A stretch of DNA of 64,000 nucleotides from Mytilus edulis (lineage: Eukaryota; Mollusca; Bivalvia; Mytilida; Mytilidae): assembly GCF_963676685.1 (NCBI RefSeq), contig NC_092347.1, positions 91,700,592 through 91,764,591 of the forward strand, in the 5' to 3' direction. The notes beneath the pieces are model-generated. The model saw nothing but the letters and a program-made list of their open reading frames with translations. It was not told the DNA's origin and ran no database searches. Every line of letters begins with the position of its first letter. The first letter of the stretch is position 1. Position numbers and translations under genes: made by a program. Positions 24,559-36,008 of this stretch are shown one piece after another.

Positions 24559-27500
24559 AGCGGACGTAAAGACACCGCAAAATAAACAATCAACGACAAT
24601 AACTCGTCTTCCACCAACAGGCAAAAACAACAGTCTAGTTGGGAATGGGGATATTAATCACCACCGCCTTCCACCAGCTAATAACAACAAAAGTTTAGTA
24701 GGAAAACCAAATGGTGATATAACGCACAATAACAACAAGAAAAACAATGATAGGAGACAGGAGAAACATGTGTCTTCGATACATAAACCGGATGGTAAAT
24801 AAATGAATTTGGTTTCTTATTAAATATATATAGTTAATTACGGGAGTTCGCTTCTTAGTTTCAAAATATTTAACTTTTTAAAACACTAGTTTATATTAAT
24901 AGGGAATTCATAAAGGAATCAAAAGCAAAAAAAATATATAGGCCAATGTGCTTGTTTTCGAGATATTAGCCATTGAAATTTTGGCGGGAAAATATTCTCT
25001 CTTGACTTTTCTTGCTTTATCATCTAAAACTACAGATGGCTTATGATTATACATGTAAAAGATTTATAAACAGAAAAATGGGGGTCAATGGGCAATTTTT
25101 TTTCAAGGCATTCAAATGGATAAAACAAGAAGATTAAAAAATTCTGACAAAAATCCCCAAAAATTACAAGCGAACTTCCTTAAGCTGTGATTGCTTCCCT
25201 TCCATTGGCTAATAATTCAGAAATGGAACTTTAAGATATACTTTGTGTTCTCTCAAGTTATTGTTCTCTCTTCGAGAATTTAAGTACAATCTAAGCAAGT
25301 AAATTAAGCTGGCCCAAGTCATGAGCCATTATTTTAGTGGTGGTCGGTTCATTTCTGTCAAAAAATTTGTTTGGTGTTTTTGTTTTGTTATAAATCAGGT
25401 CGTTAGTTATCTCGTTTGAATTATTTCACATTTGGCATGTTGTATACTGGCATTCGGTGTGGGGAATGCTTATTGTTGAAAGCTGTATGGTGGATTATAT
25501 TCGCTTACATCATTGAATGCACATATTTGAAAATTATGTTGAAAGAAGATATTATGTTAAACATTGAGAGAAAAAATATAAATTTTCCATCGGCATCTAA
25601 TTTTCAAACTAAATCTGAACATAAATGTCATAGTATTATTTGCCAACAATGTGGGAATGGTCGTGTACCGTAACTTTTTTGCCAATTATATTCATATATA
25701 AACGTTTAGTTATTGCATGCAGCCGGTGATATGTAATAAAAACATTTGCATCAATAGAAATTAATAATTAGTTTTATGTTGCACAACCGAGATTTACAAC
25801 TTTGCAGATAAAGAAACATATCAAATATCCATTAATCAATAACATAGAGTTTAAACATAAGGGTGTTTTTAAATTTTTATTTCAGTTGTGACTTCTCAAA
25901 GTAACAGAAACCAAACGAGAGGGAAAAAGTAAGTAGTCACATGGAATGTCATTGCTTTATTAATTTTCTGTAAATTGAATAATTCTAATATATTGTAATA
26001 TTCTAACTGCTTATATTTTCTACACACAGGTATATATCGTATAAGCGGTATTTGGCACAATTTTTTGGAATTATCGTTTATTAATGCTCTTCAACTTTGT
26101 AGTATTCTATTTGGCATTGCAACCGTTTTTATCCGAGAGGCACTGGCGAGTCTTGTCTAGCGTACAAAACTATAAGCCTGGTATCTTTGATAAGGTTTTG
26201 TCTAGCGTACCCAATATACATGTAAGCCTGGTATATCTGGTATCTGATGCGTTTTGAGATGAAACTAATTTGCTTAATGTGGATATCTTATTGTTTCACA
26301 GTTAAAATAAATCAGAGGTGCGCACTTTCGTCATTTATCCTAGCAAGATAACTGATGTTACTATTTGATCACACTTTTTTGTGATTTGCGTATACATGCA
26401 TTTAAATTGATTTAGTTTTCTAGATAATTGAATGCACAGCAGAATGAAATTACGTAATATAATGACACCATTTACTTTACAAATCCCTTTGTTAATGCTG
26501 AAAATCTTGTCCATATGTTATGACTACCGCACATTTTACCATATTGCCATGTTCATTAAGAAATAACAGGTTTTTCGTTTAGTCCTTTGAACATTATAGT
26601 TAAGAGTTAATAAATGCAAATAAAATGTGCATTTAAATAGCTGATAATACAAGGATTTAAATCTTCTCAATTTATTGTATGTCATTTGTCAATCCATTGC
26701 TACACAATGGTAAAATTTCTCCTGTTTTGTAGTAGTGATGCAGAAAGAATGTCTGTTGGGAGTAATAATTCAAATAGAGTTCATGCGACCAGTGACAGGA
26801 ATAAAGTTTCATCGCCAAGAACTGACACAACAGAATATAGAATTCAAAATCCAAGGAGTAACCAAAGAATGAATGGACAACCCATGTCACCAAAAACAGA
26901 AATGTCAACAAACTCGCGAACTAGTTCTGAGTCCAGAGGGAGGAGTAAAGAGTTTACTTTCCGGTGGAATGCCCCATCACGGAATACTTCACCCGAAGCC
27001 ACTGACAAATCAAGCTCACCCCCATTAAAACAGTATAAACCTAGTGCTCAAGTTCAAAGTTTTTATTCTTATTTATACGGACGATCAAAAAAGCGAAAGA
27101 CGGTATTAACATCGTCTCCTAAACATAAACCAAAGGAAATTTTGAAGAAAAACACAGATGTGATTATAGAGAAAGAATGGCCGCAATCATTTGTGTTTCT
27201 CCGAAGTAAAACGGTAAAAAGAAGTGCTTGGGATACGGAGCCCGCCGAATTAACTTATAAACCATCAACGAATGGACCTGAGGAAATTTCGCAAGCCTAT
27301 GTTGGTGAAGAGTCTATTCGTGAAGCCGAAATGGCAGCTAAGCTACAGGAAATGGAACAAGGTCAGACTAAACCGAAGGAAAACAATAAAGTTGTTCAAA
27401 AACGGTCCAAAATTCCTCCTAGGTATGAGAAAGAGTATGTACTGAATAGGAGACAAGCCGGTATATATAGAAATATGTCCAATGCGTACGGCAGTGAATC

Positions 27501-30500
27501 TAAAAAGCACCGAGAACAGAGGTTCGTCCAGAGACTTGCCGAGTATGAGGTATATAAAGCGAAACAACAGTGGGAAGAATTGTTGGAAAAAGACCGAAGA
27601 AAACGAGAAACGAAAGAAAGACAAGTATTACAGCTAAATGAATTACGACAACGATTCGAGGACGAAGCATACCACCGTTTTCATACGCAGTACGTCACTT
27701 CTCGCGTCCTTGAACACGAGAAGATGAATCGCGATGAATATGGATTACCAGAAGACAACGAAGAAGACCAAGAACAACGAACATTTATTAAAAGGAAAAA
27801 AGTAGTACCGAAATCCCTCATTACAGAAGATATGATTCAGGATATTTACAAAAAGAAATTCAATAAAATTTTCGATGTCAACAAAGGTCAAGGTCTTGGC
27901 AGACGACCGAAAACACCAAAAATGGAAGGCATCGATACAGTTGTACTAGAAGAGACGGACAAAAAAGGTAAAGTCGAAAATAAAATAATAATACGTGTTA
28001 ATTGTTAAGTGGAACGTAATATTTAAACATGTGTATTATGCACTTTAACTGTGTGCTTGTTTAAAATTATGGTTGAGTCTTCCCCATCAAAGGTTTACCG
28101 GAGACGTTTTTATTCTTATTTTACTTGAGCCCTTTCTGCTCTTAGCGCACTTTAATGTTTAATGTGTGATGAGCTTTCAAACATCCACGATAGAGTATGA
28201 TAGAGATTAATAAGATTGTATTACACATCTAATGTTTCCTTAGGATTGCAAAAATAAAGCATATATATGTATATCATATTAAGTTTATAATAATGTAGTA
28301 AAACTTTTTACGATAGTTTCACACATTTTTTTATTTTAAAGATGTACGTAATAAGTAAGCTGTGTTGAACAAGGCAACAACGATAAATGTTTATTAGGGA
28401 TACTTATTTAAAATTTGTCAATTTCATAAATATTCTCTGCACAAAGGAAACATGAAACTCGGGAATTGTTGGTTTTCATATTATGTCATTTTTATAAAAT
28501 TCAATTTGTAAATTGTTAGCCAAACGTGTTTTTATTCGTCTAAAGTGATATGTTCAAGTTTACCTCTCTCATGGTCGTTAAATGGGCTATAAAATTTCCG
28601 AGTTCTGTAACCATTCAGTTTGGAGGGGATGACACACATTTATTTTACTAAAACAGGAAAACTAATAAATAAAATTACATGTAATAAATGAACTTAAGTG
28701 ATTCTTCAAACAAAACCTTTATGTAGAAATTGAAAGTACAAAAACAACATTAGTCAGGGTCATTGATCAAAATGAATTGTATGCATTTTTTTCATTTGCT
28801 GTGAAGTGGCATTACAAGTTTTGTAATAAAACTTTCGTTTGATTATCCAAGTTAACGAAATAAGTAAACATATATTATTGTACTTCATTATGTATAGATC
28901 ATGTATAATAATTTGTTTTGATAGATATTGAGAGGCAACCTACACGTATACAGGGTTCTGGTATGGACATATATAAATACATCTATTATGTATCTCTCAT
29001 TTAGCTTATGAACTCACTTTTGTTCTTAATATTTCTGTTTGTAGCTCTCTAAACAAATATATGTGTGTCTGGGAATAAACTTAGACATGCAGTTGTTTGT
29101 TATTCGAACTTCTTATCTTTTATACTTTTACAAGTAAGCATTAATTTTATTCATATGTGTTTATGAAAAACTTATGTAGGCACTTTTTGTCTCTTGAATT
29201 AAAAAGGAGTTATAATATGTACTAAATCATTATTCAGATAGACAGATAATTTCTTGATTGGAAACAAATCAGCGCCACCTAAAGACAGTTTGTGACAAGA
29301 CCGTCACTTAAAGGGTGTTGAAGCGATTCAAATTTTCGTTTGGTTAGGTTGTTTCTCACTATGCGTTAAGTGACAATTTTGGTCAATTATTGTCTTTCAG
29401 AATAACTTTAATTAAAATTCCATCATAGTTGACTTTTTTTAAATGGTCTAAATCTCCCATTTAGCAGTATACATGAGAAAATCTAACATATTTTTTTTTT
29501 TTTTTGTATTTCGATAATTCGGTTTAGGGACAATTGTAAATGAATCTATAGTCCGATATTGCATTGAGCTTTGAAGCATTTCGTGACTGGTTGGGGCTGT
29601 AGAACCACACATCAACGTCTGATTGTCTTTTTTAGCTCACCTGGCCTAAAAGGCCATGTGAGCTTTTCTCATCACTTGGCGTCCGTCGTCGTCGTCGTCG
29701 TTAACAATTTTTCAAACATCTTCTCCTCTGAAACTACTGAATGGATTTGAATGAAACTTTGATTGTTCCTTAGATTATCCTGCACAAAGTGTGTGCTTCG
29801 ATTTTTGATCCGTCAAAAAACATGGCCGCCGTTACTTAAAATAGAACATAGGGGTCAAATGCAGTTTTTGGCTTATATCTCAAAAACGAAAGCATTTAGA
29901 GCAAATCTGACATGGGGTAAAAATGTTCATTAGGTCAAGATCTATCAGCCCTGAAATTTTCAGATGAATCAAACAAACCATTGTTGGGTTGCTGCCACTT
30001 AATTGGTAATTTTAAGGAAATTTTGCAGTTTTTGGTCATTATCTTGAATATTATTATAGATAAAGATAAACTGTAAACAGCAAAAATGATCAGCAAAGTA
30101 AGATCTACAAATAAGTTAATATGACCAAAATTGTCAATTGACCCCTTAAGGGGTTATTGTCCTTTAATGACAATTTTTCACAATTTGTTCATCACATTTG
30201 ATAACTTTAAAAAATCTTCTCCTCTGAAACTGCTGAATGGATTTGGATGAAACTTAGCATGTTTGTTCCTTAGATTATCCTGCACAAAGTGTGTGCTTCG
30301 ATTTTTGATCCGTCAAAAAACATGGCCGCTGTTACTTAAAATAGAACATAGGGGTCAAATGCAGTTTTTGGCTTATATCTCAAAAACGAAAGCATTTAGA
30401 GCAAATAAGACAAGAAGTTAAAGTATTTATTAGGTCAAGGTCTACCTGTCCTGAAATTTTCAGCCGAATTGGGTAACTGGTTTTTCAGGTATAATGCCCC

Positions 30501-33500
30501 TGAATTGATGATTTTAAAGAAATTTTGCAGTTTTTGGTTATTATCTTGAATATTATTATAGATACAGATAAACTGTTAATAGCAAAAATGTTAAGCAAAG
30601 TAAGATCTACAAATAAGTCAATTTGACCAAAATTGTCAATTGACCCCTTAAGGAGTTATTGCCCTTTAAAGACTTTTTTCACAATTTGTTCATCATGTTG
30701 ACTTACTTTAAAAAATCTTCTCCTTTGAAACTGCTGTATCAATTTCAGCCAAACTTAGGCTAAATGAGTTTCAGAGTATCTAGTATAAATTTTATATTTC
30801 ATTTCCTTGTATGTCAGAAACATAGCTCCTATGGCTAAAATAGAACATAGGAGAAAATGATTTTTTTTTTGCTTTTGAAGAAAATAGGACGATTCAAAGA
30901 ACATTTAAATAAATTGAAAAAGCCAAAATAATCATTGATGAGAGATTTAACCAAAAAAATTAGAGTGAGCGATTCAGGCTCTTGAGAGCCTCTTGTCTGA
31001 CTTGCTTTGGACATGAGGCGTCAGGAGACACAACCCAAAAAGGGCCTTCAATCGTCAGAACAATTTTGTTCATATACTTGTAACGGGAATGTTTAACGAC
31101 ATTGGTCGGAATTGATGAACCGGCTGTTGAACTGCCGCTTCTGACATTGCATTATGATTTACAGTTATAAGACGTTATAAAAGTTCTATCCTATATTAGT
31201 TACTTGTAATTCAACTACACTTGGTCTATTTTAGGACTGTGGTATTCTGGTAGAACTAACTTCATTAATACATAATATCGTGGTATATATATATTTATCA
31301 CAGAATAATCTTGGTATAATGCTGATGTTTCTATAGATGTGTTACAACTGGTGTGCATTTAATATAAAAACTAATCTAAAACTAACTAACTATCTTATAT
31401 ATTTTTTCTAGACAGTTGGGATGTCTGCGTGACATTAGGGTGCTCAGATACACATATCAATAAAGATTATTATCCAGGAGGGGAGATTATTGATTTATTT
31501 CCGATTGTCCCACTTTTTAATATTTTAGAGTTCTGATTGTCCCACATGAAAAGTTCTGATTGTCCAACATTATTTTATGAAGTAAAATGTTCGAATTTTT
31601 GTTTAATGTGTTGTGCTGTATTTTTCGTTTAAGAAAACCCAAGTTTAGATAATCTTGTTTACTTCATGGGAGAGTCAAATAATAATAATTGTCTATTTTT
31701 GCCTCAGTAACGATATGGAAACTCTGGCCTCATTCTCTTCCAAATTAACGCTTTAGTATGTTTTTATGTGTTATAGCTGTTATAGCTACAATCACTTTCT
31801 TACGAGTTGCTATGCCTTTTTTCGGCACAACTGAGCACATCTTTCGTGCTTTATATATCTATGCATTAACAAATGAACGATGTTATTTACAGTTGAACTA
31901 TTATAACTGGTTTTAAGTTATTTAGATCATCTAGTTTACCTTTTTCTTACAACTTAATCCAAAAGTCAATCAATTATATTCAAATGAATGCTCTCTTATA
32001 TAAAATGTAAAATAAATTATATACAAAGCCCGCATGGTATAATATTGCTGTTTTAATGAATAAATAATGTTCACATATACAATATATATATATGTACATG
32101 TTTAAAATTAAATTGAACTGAAGGTATTTAATAAAAATAAAATAAAAATATACCCCGTTTCCAAAAGATTTCAATGGACAATATTTTAATACCTTCCACT
32201 CTATATCGTTCTTCTATTGATTGTTAAAATAAGCTGACAAAACTAAAAAAATCATAAATTAGATGGATATTTATTCAGGCTTCGATTTTTTCTTATTCAA
32301 GTTAAGATGTGGTTTGATTGACTCAGTGAGACCAAAATGGCATGGAAATTAGCAGCTATAAGTTTATTTGTATGTTTGTAATATTTTTAAATCAGTAGAC
32401 ATTCCAAGTCGGTGTTTTTTGTCTTCGGGTTGGTGTCTCATGAACGCATTACCCGAAACTTATTTTATTTATACATTCTAAAATTCCAAACCTTTTATAA
32501 ACTTCGATAAAAGGTCAACTTCTGCTACATAATTCTCTGTATCATAGCTTGTTGTTCAAATAATGTCGTATATTTGTAAATATAAGATCAAATCATGAAT
32601 ACTCATAAAGTTTGCTCAAAACTAAAATGTTGATAGATTTAGGAAATTTCAAGTGTTCCCCCCTAGAAACATGAAAAGGAAATGCGTACCTAGAATTAAA
32701 GTTATATTTGAAGTACAACTTTATTATTTTTTTTCAATTAAAGTCTTTTGATGCAATTTTTTAATGTTTTTAAAATTTGCAATCGCAGTGCTCAAGACAC
32801 TATTTTGATTAATGTAGATATTTACATATGTTCAACACTCTTTTTAATAAGTAAATTCCTTTAAATTTCAACAACTGTTTAATTATATTCTTTGAAAGAA
32901 ACAAATGCCAAGAGAGCATGTCCTTACCTCTTTACATGCTTCATCATGCAGATAATTCATAGCATTACATTTTAATCAACCGGAATAAGCACGAAATACT
33001 TACCACTGGACGTACAGCGAACATCAAAGATCATTCAGCTCAGACGCATGTTTTCCCTGTATATATAATAAACAATGTTTTATTTTAAGTGACATCCATA
33101 TTTTGATTACTTTCAGGAAATACGAAAGAGAGAAAGAGAATGGTTAAAGAGGTTATAAAGGCAGCAGAAAAACAACTTGAAGTTAATAAAAGTACGTTTT
33201 AAACCTATCAGGGCATGTTAAACACTATATCACAATACTAGATACTAACTTTCTCTTAAAAGGGATTTTCAGGTTTTTGCACAATAGAGAAAACTTCTTT
33301 CTTCGTGCTACAGATTAGTTGATTTTATGGCAAATCGTTAGAAAAAGGGTTATTAAAAAAAGGATCATCATAAATAAAGACAACAGTAGTATACCGCTGT
33401 TCAAAAGTCATAAATCGATTGAGAGAAAACAAGTCTGAGTTACAAACTGAAACCCAGGGAAACACACCAAATATAAGAGGAAAACAACAGTGTTCATTTT

Positions 33501-34434
33501 ACTGAACTAGTATATATTTGTTTAAGGGCCAGCTGAAGGACGCCTCCGGGTGCGAGAATCTCTCGTTGCATTGAAGACCTGTTGGTGACCTTCTGCTATT
33601 GTCTGCTCTATGGTCGAGTTGTTGTCTCTTTGGCACATTCCCCCATTTCCATTCTCAATTTTAAAACAACAGAAACACTGAAATGCAACAAAAAACAAAA
33701 ACCAAACGACAATACACCATACATTGAAACGAACTATAAGATAACAATAAAGACACTTTCAGATATTTGAGAAGTAACATTGTTTCCCTTAAGACACGGC
33801 TTTGATACTCTTCAAGTCTTTACTTCCTTGGTATACTATAGTGTGTTATGTGTAAGTTATTTATGATTGGTGTTGATGTGGCATAGTCAAGCAGATATAA
33901 GGGAGCTACCATTTGATTTCTAGGGGGGGAGGGGCTAGGATGAAATTTGAAAAAAAATAGGCAGGACAGGAGTTTTGAGTAAAAAAAAAGGCAGGATGAG
34001 ACGCTTGCAAAAAAAAAAGTCAGGACGACAATTTAGGTAAAAAAAAAGTCCGGATAAACTAAAAAAAAAAAAAGGCAGGACCGAACAGAGTGAAAAATAA
34101 AAAGGCAGGACAGAGATTACAGCTAAAAAAAAAATGCAGGACAAAAGTTTTCATCCTAGCCCCCCATAAAAATCAAATGGTAGCTCCCTAAGTCTAGTGT
34201 TTTTTTCGTGTTCTAATTGCTTAAAGACTATAACTTGTTTAATTAATAAATAAGTTTTAAAATTATTATTTCTTTTCAGAAGAGACAAGAAAACTTTCGA
34301 CTGTGGCCAAAAAAGAAGAATCGCAGACGCCTTCTATGAAGGACCTTGACCTTGATGACGATAGTGATGATGACGACATGGATGACATTTTCGAAAAAGC
34401 CAGGAGAAAATATGACTTAGATGTTGATGATTAG
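24559..34434 (+). CDS. Multi-exon gene for an unrecognised charged coiled-coil protein with an acidic C-terminus
   Basis: Exons are 24559-24794, 25886-25928, 26733-27967, 33117-33191 and 34280-34434 (TAG at 34432). All introns are GT-AG, and the phases carry over at every junction. They encode 580 residues; with the candidate exon at 6473-6549 the model has 606. In order: a low-complexity Asn/Lys region with two copies of an RLPP...SLVG...GDI unit (exon 1), a Ser/Arg-rich segment with SKEFTFRWNAPSRN, a KRSAWDTEP motif, then a long helical, Arg/Glu/Gln-rich stretch (about 27400-27760) likely to form coiled coil. The last exon gives an Asp run, DLDLDDDSDDDDMDDIFEKA. No signal peptide, membrane segment or catalytic motif is seen, so an intracellular structural or scaffold role is an inference. 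The SEF.W-like motif and AWDTE weakly recall the microtubule-binding protein MDM1, but the rest does not, and I do not assign that name. Confidence 0.85.
25380..25500 (-). repeat. Interspersed repeat family A fragment (in intron)
   Basis: Contains AAATCAGGTCGTTAGTTATC, TCGTTTGAATTATTT and TATTGTTGAAAGCTGTATGG, matching the copy at 10560-10930. Confidence 0.65.
26045..26275 (-). repeat. Interspersed repeat family C, copy 3 (in intron)
   Basis: Contains GCGGTATTTGGCACAATTTT, ATGCTCTTCAACTTTGTA and two CTTGTCTAGCGTAC-like segments (about 26155 and 26205). It is the minus-orientation relative of 4505-4705 and lies in the intron before the largest exon. Confidence 0.65.
26733..27967 (+). CDS. Largest exon of the charged coiled-coil gene
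   Basis: The acceptor is TTTTGTAG at 26725-26732. The exon runs 1235 bases and ends in AAAAAAG before GTAAAG. If the donor is not used, the same frame reads on for 13 more codons (ending IIIRVNC) to a TAA at 28006-28008, giving an alternative shorter C-terminus without the acidic tail. The spliced form is favoured because the two later exons fit in phase and end in a conserved-looking acidic segment. The ATG codons before 26733 are in the intron. Confidence 0.85.
28009..29630. other. Intron sequence, non-coding
   Basis: Part of the 5.1 kb intron 27968-33116. No coding segment supported; AT-rich. Confidence 0.5.
29633..31000 (+). repeat. Long interspersed element (AGCTCACCTGGCC type) with internal duplication
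   Basis: Begins TTTAGCTCACCTGGCCTAAA (29633) with a GTC triplet run at 29681-29701, and ends GATTCAGGCTCTTGAGAGCC, TCTTG (to about 30997). A block from about 29760 to 29925 (GATTATCCTGCACAAAGTGT, ATTTTTGATCCGTCAAAAAA, CATGGCCGC) recurs nearly identically at about 30250-30415, so the element contains a tandem duplication with a spacing of about 490 bp. I recall this class as very frequent in bivalve genomes. No ORF. It lies in an intron. Confidence 0.75.
31001..33116. other. Intron sequence, non-coding
   Basis: Holds a small tandem of TTCTGATTGTCCCAC-like units (about 31490-31575) and a family A fragment at about 32305-32365 (AGATGTGGTTTGATTGACTC). No coding exon supported. Confidence 0.5.
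33345..33490 (+). repeat. Interspersed repeat family B, plus copy (in intron)
   Basis: Contains GACAACAGTAGTATACCGCT, AAAAGTCATAAATCGATTG and CCCAGGGAAACACACC. It is the reverse complement of 600-745. Confidence 0.8.
33525..33665 (+). repeat. Interspersed repeat, CTGAAGGACGCCTCCGGGTG block
   Basis: A GC-richer block with GCCTCCGGGTGCGAGAATCT, GAAGACCTGTTGGTGACCTT and GTTGTTGTCTCTTTGGCACA. I recall it from mussel sequence as a repeat. It is a single copy here. Confidence 0.5.
33901..34188. mobile_element. 288-bp MITE with TAA target duplication and GGGAGCTACC ends
   Basis: GGGAGCTACCATTTGAT at 33901-33917 is matched by its reverse complement at 34172-34188, and the inverted repeat continues imperfectly (CTAGGATG / CATCCTAG). 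Both flanks are TAA, a 3-bp target-site duplication. The body is a run of about 30-bp units with poly(A) and GGCAGGA. No coding. It lies in the last intron of the charged coiled-coil gene. Confidence 0.85.
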
Positions 34435-34571
34435 ATGCCATAGTTATTTAATTTAAATTATTTTCTTAACAGTATATATATTTATCATAATGAGACTTTA
34501 TTCTGGAATGAGTATGCATGGAGTCGTTCAGAAAAATATCAGCAGTAAATGAATGGTGTACCGCCTTCTCA

Positions 34572-34577
34572 AATAAA
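34572..34577 (+). promoter_or_regulatory. Polyadenylation signal AATAAA of the charged coiled-coil gene
   Basis: AATAAA lies 138 bp after the TAG at 34432-34434. It is the first canonical signal downstream, so it is the likely 3' end of the transcript. Confidence 0.5.
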
Positions 34578-35331
34578 GTACGGTCATTGTAGTAAGCGGT
34601 ATTATTTATCATGCTTTTTCTCCGAAAATAGATTTTGATAACCGGAGGAGATGTAACAATGAGATAGATTCAAAATAGTTTTGAAACACCTTCGTCTTAT
34701 TTGAAGGACAGTAGAACCTCAATATGGGCTTCTTCAAATAATTACTGCCCTACTACCTCTTAATACTGTCAAAGTTCCTCGTGTACTTAGCATTGAATTT
34801 TATTTTTTAAGCGTCAATATTAAATATATGTAATTAAGTTAATTACACTTAACGGTTATATTTATAAAATACTATGCAAAATAGTTTTATAAGTAAAGGT
34901 ACAGTGCCAAAGAATTGTATATTTATTTATATGTCACCAAAGGTACAGATATATCATGTAATATTTTGTGTACCTGATAAATTACTCATTCTTATAAAAC
35001 TTCATTTTAAATGTAACATTGTATTCATATTTTTAAGTATGTTTAAAGTGCAATGCTTAGGAAATAAAATATTCTTCTTTCAATGTTCTTAACATTATGA
35101 ATAAATGGTGAATAAATTACTGATCTATAGGTTCGACAATAAAGTACATAAATACCAATACCAGTATACGACATTTTGAAAAGAAAAACAAGCACACACA
35201 AATTCCTTTCTTGACTATGTTTTGAAGACTTGCATATTATGATCACTCGACCAATTAATGAGAAAAATAAAAATATCAAAATATCACTCAAAATCATACA
35301 CTCAATTTAAGTACAAGGTTAAATATGACAA
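34578..35331. other. Non-coding spacer after the charged coiled-coil gene
   Basis: AT-rich, with no supported gene. Confidence 0.45.
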
Positions 35332-36008
35332 ATGACGAAGTGGTGTTCAATAAAGCAGTATCAAAATGATAATGGTCGAACTAACCGATAGCAGGATTCA
35401 TGACGAAGTGGTGTCCAATAAAACAGTATCAAAATGATAATGGTCGAACTAACCGATAGCAGGATTCATGACGAAGTGGTGTCCAATAAAACAGTATCAA
35501 AATGATAATGGTCGAACTAACCGATAGCAGGATTCATGACGAAGTGGTGTCCAATAAAACAGTATAAACATGATAATGGTCGAACTAACTGATAGCAAGA
35601 TTCATGACGAAGTGGTGTCCAATAAAGCAGTATCAAAATGATAATGGTCGAACTAACTGATAGCAGGATTCATGACGAAGTGGTGTCCAATAAAGCAGTA
35701 TCAAAATGATAATGGTCGAACTAACCGATAACAGGATTCATGACGAAGTGGTGTCCAATAAAACAGTATCAAAATGATAATGGTCGAACTAACCGATAGC
35801 AGGATTCATGACGAAGTGGTGTCCAATATTTAAAGCAGTATCAAAATGATAATGGTCGAACTAACCGATAGCAGGATTCATGACGAAGTGGTGTCCAATA
35901 AAGCAGTATCAAAATGATAATGGTCGAACTAACCGATAGCAGGATTCATGACGAAGTGGTGTCCAATAAAACAGTATAAACATGATAATGGTCGAACTAA
36001 CTGATAGC
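35332..36008 (+). repeat. 68-bp minisatellite, ten copies
   Basis: Units beginning ATGACGAAGTGGTGTCCAAT start at 35332, 35400, 35468, 35536, 35604, 35672, 35740, 35808, 35880 and 35948. The spacing is 68 except one of 72, caused by a small insertion (TATTTAAAG) in unit 8. Differences between units are few. Units 4 and 10 share the variants GTATAAACATG and AACTGATAGCAA, which points to copying of blocks within the array. No open frame is conserved. Confidence 0.97.

Noticed and set aside
35332-36008. CRISPR-like array
   Set aside because: The whole 68-bp unit is repeated with no unique spacers, and the sequence is animal nuclear DNA.
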